DNA of 64,000 nucleotides from CAYJLF01 sp964371055. Lineage in GTDB: Bacteria > Eisenbacteria > RBG-16-71-46 > CAIMUX01. The notes beneath the pieces are model-generated. The model was not told the origin of the DNA and made no database searches. It saw only the letters and a program-made list of their open reading frames with translations. Shown piece by piece: positions 18,850 to 27,298 of this stretch (positions within the stretch are counted from its first letter, which is position 1; every line of letters starts with the position of its first letter). The position numbers and the translations under genes are program-made. The DNA is taken from positions 27,181 to 91,180 of the forward strand of contig CAYJLF010000023.1 of NCBI GenBank assembly GCA_964371055.1, read 5' to 3'.

Positions 18850-20246
18850 CGCGCCCCCCCCTTCGCCGCGGCGAAGTCGCCCGACGCCGGCGCCGCTTCC
18901 GCGAACTTCGGTCCGATCAGATCGAGCAGATAGAGGCCGAGGTCGTGCGCTTCCTCCTCCGTCCCGACGAAGGGCGGCATGACGGAGTAGTTGAGCGCAT
19001 CGGGATCGGGAGCCGCGCGTCCATCGGAGAGCGCCTCGACCCAGGTTTCGCCATCCGCGCGCAGCAGTCCGATCACCCCGTGCACCCGGTCCGGGTCGGA
19101 CCCCTCGAGCAAGCGCCGGATGGAGAGATAGCCATCGCTCGTGTGACACGCGGAACACTGCGTGCGAAAGAGCGCACGCCCCCGATCGAGCGGATCGACG
19201 CCGGCCTCCCGGGCGGCCCAGCCCGAGGTGCTAAGCACCCCCTTCTCGTTCAGCATCCCGATCTGGTCCGTCCGCACCCCGTTCGAGAACATGTAGCCGC
19301 GGATCACGAACGGCTTGCGCGCGCCCTCGCGCACCCGTTCATAGCCACCCAGCGCCAGGAAGCCGGCCAGGAGCGCCACCACCGCGACCGGCCAGCGGTG
19401 AAGGCGGGGCCTCACCCAGGCGAACAGCCCGAGCAGTCCCGCCGCATAGAGGCCGTACAGCAGCCAGTTCGAGGTCGCGGCGAGCCCTGCGATCAGGGCC
19501 GCGTCGCCATCGAAGAGAGCACGGACCTCGGGCGGCAGTCCCAGCTTCCAGCCGTGCCAGCAGGCGATCGCGATCACCGCCCCGCCCACCTGCCAGGGGG
19601 CGAGAAAACGCACCAGGCGCGCACGCGCCGCGGGATCCCGCTCGCGCTGCGCCGCCAGCATCAGGTAGGTGCCGGCCAGCAGCAGGCAGATGCCGGTGCG
19701 GAACAAGAGGCCGCTCGCATAGGTCGGGTTGAAGAAGCCGTCCCAGAACCCGCGCGTCTCCAGCCACCGGCCCGGGGTCAGCATGAAGGAGAGGATCCCC
19801 TGGATGACGACCAGGGAGAGGAAGGCCGCTGCGCTGTACAACCAGATCAGCGCGAGGTGCGTGCGCGGGCGCACCCGATCCCAGGTGGCCGCCCAGGCCA
19901 GGGCGGTGGCGATCTCCAGGAGGAAGAAGGTCCATTCGATCGCCCAGCCCCACACGTAGGTGCGGATCAGCGCCGAGGTGGCGGCGGGAGAGATGAGACC
20001 GATGACGAACCAGATGCCGACGCCGCTGATCGCGCCGAAGACGGTGGAGACGAGGATCAGCATGGTCGAACTGCGGCGCGCCAGGCCCCGCAGCGCCGCG
20101 TCACCCCGGCGCACGGCGAACGTCTCGGTCACAGCCATCAGAATGCCGCCACCGACGGCGAAATGGGAAACGACGACATGCGCGATCGCGATCCATCCGA
20201 TCAGCACGCCGCCGCCCATGGCCGGATTCCAGACCGGGTAATCCAT
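18846..20246 (-). CDS. CydA-like membrane subunit fused to a C-terminal cytochrome c domain
   Basis: A 466-aa protein. Residues 1-320 contain about nine membrane helices, beginning with GGGVLIGWIAIAHVVVSHFAVGGG, a histidine-bearing first helix like that of cytochrome bd subunit I. The C-terminal 120 residues form a periplasmic mono-heme c domain: heme attachment at CSACH (FRTQCSACHTSDG) and the distal methionine ligand in SVMPPFVG. ATG 20246 is chosen, with GGAGGT close upstream. It overlaps the following subunit by ATGA, so the two are translationally coupled. The heme c would let the complex exchange electrons with soluble c-type cytochromes. Known bd-superfamily branches outside the quinol oxidases have two-subunit and c-heme variants; placing this pair needs phylogeny. 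Confidence 0.8.
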   Translation of the reverse strand: MDYPVWNPAMGGGVLIGWIAIAHVVVSHFAVGGGILMAVTETFAVRRGDAALRGLARRSSTMLILVSTVFGAISGVGIWFVIGLISPAATSALIRTYVWGWAIEWTFFLLEIATALAWAATWDRVRPRTHLALIWLYSAAAFLSLVVIQGILSFMLTPGRWLETRGFWDGFFNPTYASGLLFRTGICLLLAGTYLMLAAQRERDPAARARLVRFLAPWQVGGAVIAIACWHGWKLGLPPEVRALFDGDAALIAGLAATSNWLLYGLYAAGLLGLFAWVRPRLHRWPVAVVALLAGFLALGGYERVREGARKPFVIRGYMFSNGVRTDQIGMLNEKGVLSTSGWAAREAGVDPLDRGRALFRTQCSACHTSDGYLSIRRLLEGSDPDRVHGVIGLLRADGETWVEALSDGRAAPDPDALNYSVMPPFVGTEEEAHDLGLYLLDLIGPKFAEAAPASGDFAAAKGGAR

Positions 20247-20284
20247 CGGGACCTCCACGGGACGGTAGGCCGCGCGTCGCGGCT

Positions 20285-20743
20285 TCAGGATGGGTCGATC
20301 GAGCGGTCGGGAGAATCGAGGGTCGGCACGTCGCGCGACCGCGACACGGAACGGCGGAGGGCCGTCCAGGAGACTCGGAGTCCCACGCCGAAGGCCCGCA
20401 CGCGGCGGCGGTCCAGGCCGGACTCGTTGGCCATTCGTACCATGGGCTCGAAGGCGTGCTCCACCCCGACCACGATCTCTCCCAGAGGCGCGAGGACTCC
20501 CTCCGCTCGCGTCTGGACGCCGCGGAAGAGCTCCGCCGTCGCCTCCAGATCGCGCACCGCCTGGTTGGTCTGCGCCAGAGCCTCCTCGGTTCGCGGCAGG
20601 AGCCGGTCATCGAGCACGGTCACCACTTTCTCCACCTCCGTGATCGTCCGGCGGAGCTGTTCCGCCAGTCGGACGAAGGTCGGCGCCGCCAGCAGAGCGC
20701 AGAGCGTCACGACCACGGCGAGAATGAGAGCGGCGACGAGCAT
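20285..20743 (-). CDS. DUF948-like single-pass membrane protein
   Basis: A 152-aa protein. One N-terminal membrane helix (MLVAALILAVVVTLCALLAAP) is followed by about 80 residues of amphipathic helix (LAEQLRRTITEVEKVVTVLDDRLLPRTEEAL) and a basic, probably disordered tail. This is the plan of DUF948 proteins, small envelope proteins often found with YtxH. It is the third gene of a minus-strand trio with the YtxH protein and a paralogue at 21219-21629, and its helix shares the RTEEAL/RAERVL-type pattern with that paralogue. The cytochrome-like genes follow 38 bp downstream, so one transcript is possible. Function unknown. Confidence 0.75.
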   Translation of the reverse strand: MLVAALILAVVVTLCALLAAPTFVRLAEQLRRTITEVEKVVTVLDDRLLPRTEEALAQTNQAVRDLEATAELFRGVQTRAEGVLAPLGEIVVGVEHAFEPMVRMANESGLDRRRVRAFGVGLRVSWTALRRSVSRSRDVPTLDSPDRSIDPS

Positions 20744-20818
20744 GCTTCCTCCGGCCCTGAACGCGGGGGGCCGGGATCATCGTGGGACGACGATCCCGAC
20801 CCGCGGAGCAAACCGGGA

Positions 20819-21139
20819 TCAGCTCTTGCCCAACTCCCGGCGGTAGGCTTCCTTCCCTTCGGAGACCGCGTTTTTGACCGCGTCCACCTGCTGGCGCGCG
20901 GTGTCGGCCACCTCGGTCGCCTTCTCGCGGACCCAGCCGGTCGCCTCTCCGGCGCGATGGGTCACGTCGTCGCCGAGATCCTTCGCCCGCGTCTTTCCCT
21001 TCCCGTAGATGTCGACGGCGCCGTCGCGGAGCTTCCGCCGCGTGACCGTCCCCTTCTCGGGCGCCAGCAGAAGGGCGATGACCCCGCCCGTGACCGCTCC
21101 CAAAAGGAATGCCAATGCGGTATCGCTGCTCTTGCTCAT
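20819..21139 (-). CDS. YtxH-domain protein
   Basis: A 106-aa protein of the YtxH family. A glycine-rich membrane helix (ALAFLLGAVTGGVIALLLAPEKG) carries the family's LLAPEKG ending, followed by an amphipathic helical region (ATGWVREKATEVADTARQQ) like a late-embryogenesis-type coil. ATG 21139 is preceded by GGAAGGAG, so I prefer it to the longer frame beginning at 21166. YtxH proteins are general stress-linked envelope proteins in many bacteria. The placement between two DUF948-like genes is a recurring arrangement and suggests that the three act together at the inner membrane. Confidence 0.87.
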   Translation of the reverse strand: MSKSSDTALAFLLGAVTGGVIALLLAPEKGTVTRRKLRDGAVDIYGKGKTRAKDLGDDVTHRAGEATGWVREKATEVADTARQQVDAVKNAVSEGKEAYRRELGKS

Positions 21140-21218
21140 CTCTGCTCCTTCCTGTCCGCCATCCATCCCATGAAAACTCCGGCCGCGGCGAAGCCGCTCC
21201 GGCCCTTTCCGGCGCCGG

Positions 21219-21629
21219 CTAAATGCCGGCTCTCTTGCGTAACGAACCGAGCGCCACCTTGAAACCGGCCGTGACGGCCGTCACCTGGCGCATGGCTCCA
21301 CCCACCCCCTCCACGGCCTCGAGGATGGGCAAGACCGCCCCTTGGGCCCGGCTCGTGATTTCACCCACGGTATCCACAGCCCTGGTCGCACCTTGCGCCA
21401 CCCGGCGGGCTGCCTCGGTGGCCGATCGGAGCTCGATCAATTCCTGCGCTGTCTGGTCCAGCACACGCTCCGCCCGGGGGATCAGATCTTCGCCGAGGGT
21501 CCGGGCCAGCCGCTCCAGTTCCGCGCCCGTCCGGACCAATTGCCCGGCCATGCGGACCAGAACGACGGTGATGATGATCACGGCGGCGGAACAGACCAGC
21601 AAAAACACCGTGCCCGCGACACCACTCAT
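21219..21629 (-). CDS. DUF948-like single-pass membrane protein (first of trio)
   Basis: A 136-aa protein with an N-terminal membrane helix (GTVFLLVCSAAVIIITVVLV) and a long amphipathic helix (LVRTGAELERLARTLGEDLIPRAERVLDQTAQELIEL), ending in a basic tail. The layout matches DUF948 proteins and its paralogue at 20285-20743. ATG 21629 follows a GGGGAG-rich ribosome-binding site, and the upstream extension to 21689 has no family features. First gene of the trio; the promoter should lie in the 365-bp divergent gap upstream. Function unknown; envelope or stress association is inferred from family and context. Confidence 0.75.
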   Translation of the reverse strand: MSGVAGTVFLLVCSAAVIIITVVLVRMAGQLVRTGAELERLARTLGEDLIPRAERVLDQTAQELIELRSATEAARRVAQGATRAVDTVGEITSRAQGAVLPILEAVEGVGGAMRQVTAVTAGFKVALGSLRKRAGI

Positions 21630-21994
21630 CGACTCCCCCTCCCCCTCTGACGGATTCGGGACCTTCTTCAGTGAACCCTGCCATTCCATCGGTTCCGGGG
21701 CGCGGCGTCAAGGACCGGTTGTCCGCGTGCGTCGCCCTCGCCCTCTCAACGATCGGCGGTCTCAGGTCATCCATTCCCTGACGTTCGCCTCGCCAATTTC
21801 CGAGACTCGCCTCCGCAACTGATGATCTTCAGTCTCGCCATGGGCGGGGTAGATCTGATATCCTCCCTTATAGTGCACCCGATCGATCCCGGCAGGAAGC
21901 CTCGGACCGATCGGATCGGCTCGCCTGACCGGGCGAGATGACTTCGAACGTCGCGGTCCTGACTCCAGGCAGAGACCGCCTATGGGGGATAAAG
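21630..21994. other. 365-bp divergent intergenic region
   Basis: It separates the minus-strand DUF948/YtxH trio from the plus-strand protease gene and should hold both promoters. TATAGT at 21869 could serve as a -10 element for the protease gene, but there is no good -35. The repeated gatcgg/gatcga stretches between 21885 and 21940 are short and not clearly organised as an operator. No supported open frame. Confidence 0.4.
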
Positions 21995-23695
21995 ATGGTC
22001 GCAACGCTTCGAACAGCGTCGGGAAGTCACTCCGTTTTCCGCTCCTCGCGTTGGCTCGTCCTCGCGATCGCGGTCGTCCTGCCGGTCTGGCTGACCGGGC
22101 CGGCTGAAGCCCGGGTCGGGGAGGCGCCCGCCAGCTTCACCGCCGCCGTGCCGGGGCTGCGCTCGGTCGATCTGGTCGTGCTGCCGACGGTCGATGAAGC
22201 TCAGTATCTGCGTGAAGATGAGGAGAGGAGTGCGAAGGGAGAGGACGGCGGATGGCGTTTCGCCGCCCCGATCGAGACGAACCTCTCCCCCGCGACCGAC
22301 GGCACCTGGTCCGACCTCGGTGACGGGGGCCGCATCTGGCGCCTGCAGGTCGTATCGACCGGCGCTCGCACGCTGAACTTCGGCTTCACGAGTTTCGACC
22401 TTCCGCCGGGAGCGACGCTGCACCTCTACCCGGCCGCGAGTCGCGACTTCTTCGGACCGTACACCGCGCGCGATGCCGCCGAGGGGCAGTTCTGGACCCC
22501 GGTCATTGCGGGTGACGCCGCCGTGGTGGAGCTCTTCGTTCCCGCCGACGCCGCGTTCGAACCCCGGCTCGAGATCGCGCAGGTCGCGCACGACTATCGC
22601 GGCTTCGACCAGCTGCGGCGGAATCTGGAGAAGTCCGGCTGGTGCAACAACGATGTCATCTGCCCCGAGTGGGATCCGTGGGATGACCAGATCAACTCCG
22701 AGGGGGTCTATACCCGCAACGGAACCTGGATGTGCTCCGGCCAGATGATCAACAGCCACAATACGGTGCCGCCGCCGTACTTCCTGACTGCCTACCACTG
22801 CGGCATCACCAGCAGCAATGCCAGCACGGTCGTGATCTACTGGAACTTCCAGTCCCCCGTCTGCGGCCAGCTGGGCGGCGGCTCGCTCGCTCAGCACAGC
22901 AACGGCACGACCCTGAAGTCGCGCAACTCCCCGTCCGACTTCTGCCTCATCGAGCTCAACGCCGTCCCGCCGGACGAGTTCAACATCTACTACACCGGAT
23001 GGAACGCCGAGGAAGCTCACCGTCCCGCGAACTGCATCGCCATCCACCACCCGAACACCGACGAGAAGGCGATCAGCTTCAACGACGACCCGATCACGGT
23101 GACCAGCTACCTCGGAACGGCAGTTCCCGGTGACGGCTCGCACTGGCGGATCGACAACTGGGAGGACGGAACCACCGAGGGAGGCTCCTCCGGCTCGGGG
23201 ATCTGGGATCCCGACAAGCGACTGGTCGGACAGCTCCATGGCGGCTACGCCTCATGCAGTTCGATCACCTCCGATTGGTACGGGCGGCTTTCCAAGTCGT
23301 GGCTCGGCAGCGGCTCCTCCGCGAACCGCCTGAGCGATTGGCTTGATCCCCAGGGAACCGGCGTGCTCGTCCTCAATGGTCGCTATCGCCAGGATCCGAC
23401 TTCGGTCGAGCCGATCAGCCCCGCGACCACGGCCCTGCGCGGCGTCCAGCCGAACCCGGCCCGCGGAGACTTCTCGGTCAGCTTCGACCTGGCTCGTCCG
23501 GCAGAGGTCGGGGCCGAGATCTTCGACGCCGCGGGACGGTTGGTTCGCTCGATGCCGGCGCAGGCGCACAGCGCCGGCTCCGGTTCGATCTCCACGGACG
23601 CCGGCGTCAGCCCGCTGGGCCCCGGTCTCTACTTCGTCCGTCTGACCGTGGATGGCGCGGAGGCCGGCTCGCGTAAGCTGATCGTCGTCGAGTAA
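21995..23695 (+). CDS. Secreted trypsin-fold serine protease with C-terminal sorting domain
   Basis: A 566-aa exported protease. A signal peptide (LVLAIAVVLPVWLTGPAEA) is followed by a beta-rich prodomain of about 170 residues. A chymotrypsin-fold domain resembling Achromobacter lysyl endopeptidase comes next. The triad is intact: His268 in LTAYHCGI, Asp315 in SPSDFCLIEL and Ser399 in GGSSGSGIWD. Multiple cysteines suggest disulfides. The last 85 residues form the sorting domain (LRGVQPNPARGDFSVSF, IFDAAGRLVRSM, LGPGLYFVRLTVDG). I chose ATG 21995, since the upstream residues from 21938 do not look like a leader; the ribosome-binding site is weak either way. A strong terminator follows at 23757. 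Extracellular protein degradation is likely; cleavage specificity is not proven. Confidence 0.9.
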   Translation: MVATLRTASGSHSVFRSSRWLVLAIAVVLPVWLTGPAEARVGEAPASFTAAVPGLRSVDLVVLPTVDEAQYLREDEERSAKGEDGGWRFAAPIETNLSPATDGTWSDLGDGGRIWRLQVVSTGARTLNFGFTSFDLPPGATLHLYPAASRDFFGPYTARDAAEGQFWTPVIAGDAAVVELFVPADAAFEPRLEIAQVAHDYRGFDQLRRNLEKSGWCNNDVICPEWDPWDDQINSEGVYTRNGTWMCSGQMINSHNTVPPPYFLTAYHCGITSSNASTVVIYWNFQSPVCGQLGGGSLAQHSNGTTLKSRNSPSDFCLIELNAVPPDEFNIYYTGWNAEEAHRPANCIAIHHPNTDEKAISFNDDPITVTSYLGTAVPGDGSHWRIDNWEDGTTEGGSSGSGIWDPDKRLVGQLHGGYASCSSITSDWYGRLSKSWLGSGSSANRLSDWLDPQGTGVLVLNGRYRQDPTSVEPISPATTALRGVQPNPARGDFSVSFDLARPAEVGAEIFDAAGRLVRSMPAQAHSAGSGSISTDAGVSPLGPGLYFVRLTVDGAEAGSRKLIVVE

Positions 23696-23756
23696 GCTGG
23701 TCCCGACGCGGACCACCGGAGCCCGGCGCCCTCGGAGGGCGCGGCTCCCATGATCG

Positions 23757-23790
23757 AGGCCCGGTGCCGAGTCGCGCACCGGGCCTTTCT
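23757..23790 (+). terminator. Rho-independent terminator after the protease gene
   Basis: A perfect 11-bp inverted repeat (aggcccggtgc at 23757-23767 and gcaccgggcct at 23776-23786) with an 8-nt loop, followed by a T-rich stretch (ttctcctgtcc). It lies about 60 bp after the protease stop codon. It overlaps the most upstream possible start (ATG 23750) of the next gene, which argues that translation of that gene starts further downstream. Confidence 0.85.
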
Positions 23791-23815
23791 CCTGTCCGTC
23801 GTCGAGGGGGAGCGA

Positions 23816-26050
23816 TTGCCACCAGCGGCCCCAAACGTGTTCCCGCCGGTTCGAGGCCGGCGGCCGGGCGTGCTCTCTCTTCTGGCGCTGGGGGCCGGAT
23901 CGACCGCGACCCAGGTCGTCGTCGTACGCGAGATCCTCGGCGGCTTCGGCGGCAACGAACTCCTCGGCGTGGCGGCTCTCGGCCTCTGGCTGCTGACCAC
24001 AGGGGGCGGATGCCTGGTCGCGGGCGCCTGGCTCGATCGCCGGCCACGGGACTCGGCCGACACCCCGCGAGGGATGATCGCGGGTCACCTCTCCCTCGCG
24101 CTCCTGCCGTTCGCCATGCTGGGTGCCTTTCGCGCTCTACCGGGACTGCTCGACGTGCGAGGAAGCCTCCCGGGGGTTCTTCCCTCGATTGCAGGATGTC
24201 TTCTCGTCTTCCTTCCCTATGGGCTCCTCTCAGGCGCGATGATTCCCCTGGCCGCGCGCCGGGCCGCAGAGCACCACCGGGCAGAATCACGCACCGCCTA
24301 TCTCCTGGATGGCATCGGATGCGCGGTTGGCGGCGCGATCCTCTGCCTCCTCCTGCTGCTGCGCCTTTCGCACGGGTGGGTCCTCTTCACCTTCTCACTC
24401 CCCCATGCCGCCGCCGCCGGGCTCATCGCGAGCTCAGGTCTCGCCACCCCAACCCGGGTCCGGCGCATGGCCGGCCTCGTCCAGATCGCGTTCGTCTCGG
24501 CGTTTCTCGTCCCGGCACTTGCGGGGGCCTTCTTCGTCGATCGCGGTTCCCTCGGCTTTCGCTTCCCGGGGCAGACGATCGTCGCCTTCAAGCAGACTCC
24601 GTTCGGACAGCTCGCGGTCACGCGGACGGGCCATCAGGTCAACCTCCTTCAGGACGGACTGCCGCTTCATTCCAGCGACGACCTCGGGGTGGAAGCGCGT
24701 ACTCATCCGGGGATGTGCCAGGTGGCGGAGGGATCGGTCGTCCTCTTGGTGGGAGGGACGATCTCGGGCGGCGCGCGGGAGGTGATGCGACACCGTCCGT
24801 CTCGACTCGATGTCGTGGAGATCGACCGCACGGTCCTGGAGCTGGCGCGACTCGAGGCGGCGCAGACCGAATCGCTCTCCGACTCCGGGACCCGTGAGGC
24901 AGCCACCCCGCGCTTCAAAGTCGGCGACGGCCGTGCGTGGATCCGTCGCCAGACCGCGCGCTACGACGCGATCCTTCTCGATCTCCCGGGACCTGAAAAT
25001 GCGGGCCTGAACCGCTTCTACACCGTCGAGTTCTTCCGCGAGGCCCGCGCCGCGCTGCGGCCGGACGGACTCCTCGCCTTTTCGCTCGCCTCCTCCCCCA
25101 ACTACCTGGGGCCGGAGCAACTCGCGCTCGAGCGCTCGATCGTCGCCGCCATGCGTATCTCGTTCCCCGTCGTGGAAGTCCTCCCCGGCGATCGCCATCT
25201 CTACTTCGCCTCCAGCCGCCCGCTGGACTTCGATCTCGAACCCGTGCTCGCCGCCCGCGGGATCGTCACGCGGCGGCTCCTCGACTACGACTGGGATGAA
25301 TATGCTGACCCGTTCCGGCGCGAGGAACTGCGCCGCCAGCTGGAACTCGACGGCGGATTCGTCAATCGCGACCTCGCCCCCCTGGCCTTCCAACATCTCC
25401 TCGATCTCCGCGCCCGCGTCGGTCAGGTCGATCGACGCTGGATTCCGCTTCTGGCGTGGCTGCCCCTCGTCGTGATGGGGTGGGCGGCGGGGCGCCGGGC
25501 GACGCGCCTGGTCGTCGGCACCTCAGGTTTCGCCTCGATGGCGCTGCAGTTCGGTCTGCTGCTCGCCTTCCAGGTCCTGAGCGGACACCTCTACCTGTGG
25601 ATCGCGTTCTTCGTGACGCTGTTTCTGACCGGCGCCGCCCTCGGCGCGGGGATCGCCCCCCGCCTCCCCGGTTCCACCCGCGCGCGCCTGGCCGGCTCCG
25701 ACCTCGCGCTCATCGCTGCCGCCGTGCTCCTCCTCCTCGCCAGCCGCGAGGGGGCGACGGCGGGGAGCCCGCTCCGGGAGATGATCGCCTTCGGCTTTCT
25801 GCCGCTGCTCACCCTGGCCTCGGCCCTCCCGGTCGGCGTGCAGTTCGCGGTGGCGGGAGAAGATGGAGCTCGGACCGAGCCTTCACGCACGGCTCGACTC
25901 TATCTCGTGGATCTCGCCGGCGCCGCCTCTGGTACCATCACAGTCGGACTCTGGTTGCTACCTCGATACGGGCTGACAGGGCTGGTCCTCGCGGTCGCCT
26001 CGATGAAGCTGATCAGCCTCGCGGCCCTGCGGATCCGGCGCCACACCTGA
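23816..26050 (+). CDS. Membrane-embedded spermidine synthase-like (SpeE-fold) protein
   Basis: About 744 aa in three parts: an N-terminal block of about seven membrane helices (from VLSLLALGAGSTATQVVVVREIL), a soluble aminopropyltransferase-like Rossmann domain (about 255-500) and a C-terminal block of about seven helices. The soluble domain shows the SpeE pattern QTPFGQLAVTRTG, LQDGLPLHSSDD, VLLVGGTISGGAREVMRHRPSRLDVVEIDRTVLELAR and YDAILLDLPGPENAGLNRFYTVEFF. The usual G-G-G-x-G loop reads GGTISGG. The ATG at 23750 lies on top of a terminator stem, so I take TTG 23816, after GAGGGGGAG; GTG 23837 is an alternative. Proteins of this design occur widely in uncultured phyla and have no proven product. 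A radical SAM gene follows. Confidence 0.8.
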   Translation: MPPAAPNVFPPVRGRRPGVLSLLALGAGSTATQVVVVREILGGFGGNELLGVAALGLWLLTTGGGCLVAGAWLDRRPRDSADTPRGMIAGHLSLALLPFAMLGAFRALPGLLDVRGSLPGVLPSIAGCLLVFLPYGLLSGAMIPLAARRAAEHHRAESRTAYLLDGIGCAVGGAILCLLLLLRLSHGWVLFTFSLPHAAAAGLIASSGLATPTRVRRMAGLVQIAFVSAFLVPALAGAFFVDRGSLGFRFPGQTIVAFKQTPFGQLAVTRTGHQVNLLQDGLPLHSSDDLGVEARTHPGMCQVAEGSVVLLVGGTISGGAREVMRHRPSRLDVVEIDRTVLELARLEAAQTESLSDSGTREAATPRFKVGDGRAWIRRQTARYDAILLDLPGPENAGLNRFYTVEFFREARAALRPDGLLAFSLASSPNYLGPEQLALERSIVAAMRISFPVVEVLPGDRHLYFASSRPLDFDLEPVLAARGIVTRRLLDYDWDEYADPFRREELRRQLELDGGFVNRDLAPLAFQHLLDLRARVGQVDRRWIPLLAWLPLVVMGWAAGRRATRLVVGTSGFASMALQFGLLLAFQVLSGHLYLWIAFFVTLFLTGAALGAGIAPRLPGSTRARLAGSDLALIAAAVLLLLASREGATAGSPLREMIAFGFLPLLTLASALPVGVQFAVAGEDGARTEPSRTARLYLVDLAGAASGTITVGLWLLPRYGLTGLVLAVASMKLISLAALRIRRHT

Positions 26051-26133
26051 GGATCCGGCTTCTGTCGTCTCCGCTCGGCGACGGAGTCGGGGGCGACGGC
26101 GCGGCGGCCCGGACCGGCTGCCGGGAGGATGCG

Positions 26134-27255
26134 ATGGACCACGGCCGACGCCGGCTCCTGCGCGCGATCGGATGCGCCGCCTGCGCCTGGGCAGGTGAAG
26201 GCGCCGCCTGGGCTGCCGCGCAGGAACGCGCGACGGCCGACGATCCTCACCTGCGCGAGGCCTACTTCTACGAGTCCCTCGAGGACGGCCACATCGCCTG
26301 TCGCACCTGTCCCCACGGCTGCGTGTTGAGCCCGGGGGAAACCGGGCTCTGCCGCGCCAAGGCCAATGTCGGCGGGCGGCACTTCTCCCTCTCCTGGCAA
26401 AACCCCTGCTCGATCCACGTCGATCCGATCGAGAAGAAGCCGCTCTACCACTACCTGCCGGGGAGCAAGGCGTTCTCGCTGGCGGTGGCCGGCTGCAATT
26501 TCCGCTGCCTCAACTGCCAGAACTGGGAGATCTCGCAGGTCGGACCGCGGGAGGTGCACGCCTACGAACTTTCCGTCGAGTCTGCGGTCGAGAGCGCGCT
26601 GCGGTACGACTGCCGGTCGATCGCCTTCACGTACTCGGAACCGACCAGCTTCTATGAGTACGCCCTGGAGATCGCCGAAGCGGCGAAGGTCTCGGGCGTG
26701 CGTTCGGCCTGGGTGAGCAACGGCTACATCCGGCGCGCCCCGCTCGATCGGCTCTGCCGCTCCCTCGGAGCCGGCGCGATCAACCTCAAGAGCTACGAAG
26801 AGAGCGTCTATTGGAAGCTGAACTCCGGGCACCTGCAACCGGTGCTCGACACCCTGGTGCGCATGAAGGAGAACGGCGTCTGGCTGGAGGTGATCAACCT
26901 CGTCATCCCGACCTGGACCGATGACCTGGAGATGATCCGGCGGATGTGCCGCTGGTTCGTCTCGGCGCTCGGGCCCGATACGCCGCTGCACTTCTCCCGC
27001 TTCACGCCGCTCTTCCGGCTGGCCCAGCTTCCGCCGACGCCGGTGGAGACCCTCACGCGCGCGCGGGAGATCGCGCTCGCGGAAGGGATCCGTTTCGTCT
27101 ACATCGGCAATGTGCCCGGGCTGGCGGAGAACACGACCTGTCCCGGGTGCGGGCAGACTTTGATCGAGCGGAGCGGCTACCGGATCCGAAAGCTCGGCCT
27201 GACGAATGGCGCGTGTGAATCGTGCGGGCGGAGTATCCCCGGAGTCTGGGCTTAG
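26134..27255 (+). CDS. AmrS-like (AmmeMemoRadiSam system) radical SAM enzyme with Tat-like leader
   Basis: A 373-aa radical SAM protein. The 4Fe-4S/AdoMet motif CX3CX2C is in AVAGCNFRCLNCQNWEIS. Family features include the N-terminal cysteine pair CRTCPHGCVLSPGETGLCRAK, HVDPIEKKPLYHYLPG, SEPTSFYEYALEIAE and a C-terminal cysteine cluster (CPGCGQTLIERSGY ... CESCGRS). It matches the AmmeMemoRadiSam radical SAM (PflA-like) family. Unusually, the N-terminus reads GRRRLLRAIGCAACAWAGEG, a twin-arginine-like leader with a hydrophobic core and an Ala-rich end. The ATG at 26134 has GGGAGG upstream; the frame runs open far upstream but has no family similarity there. Neither AMMECR1 nor Memo genes are adjacent. 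It lies 83 bp after the SpeE-like gene, so they may be co-transcribed. Confidence 0.87.
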   Translation: MDHGRRRLLRAIGCAACAWAGEGAAWAAAQERATADDPHLREAYFYESLEDGHIACRTCPHGCVLSPGETGLCRAKANVGGRHFSLSWQNPCSIHVDPIEKKPLYHYLPGSKAFSLAVAGCNFRCLNCQNWEISQVGPREVHAYELSVESAVESALRYDCRSIAFTYSEPTSFYEYALEIAEAAKVSGVRSAWVSNGYIRRAPLDRLCRSLGAGAINLKSYEESVYWKLNSGHLQPVLDTLVRMKENGVWLEVINLVIPTWTDDLEMIRRMCRWFVSALGPDTPLHFSRFTPLFRLAQLPPTPVETLTRAREIALAEGIRFVYIGNVPGLAENTTCPGCGQTLIERSGYRIRKLGLTNGACESCGRSIPGVWA

Positions 27256-27298
27256 CAGGGTGCTGAAGAACTGGGCCCGCCGCGTTCGGGGTGCCGGT

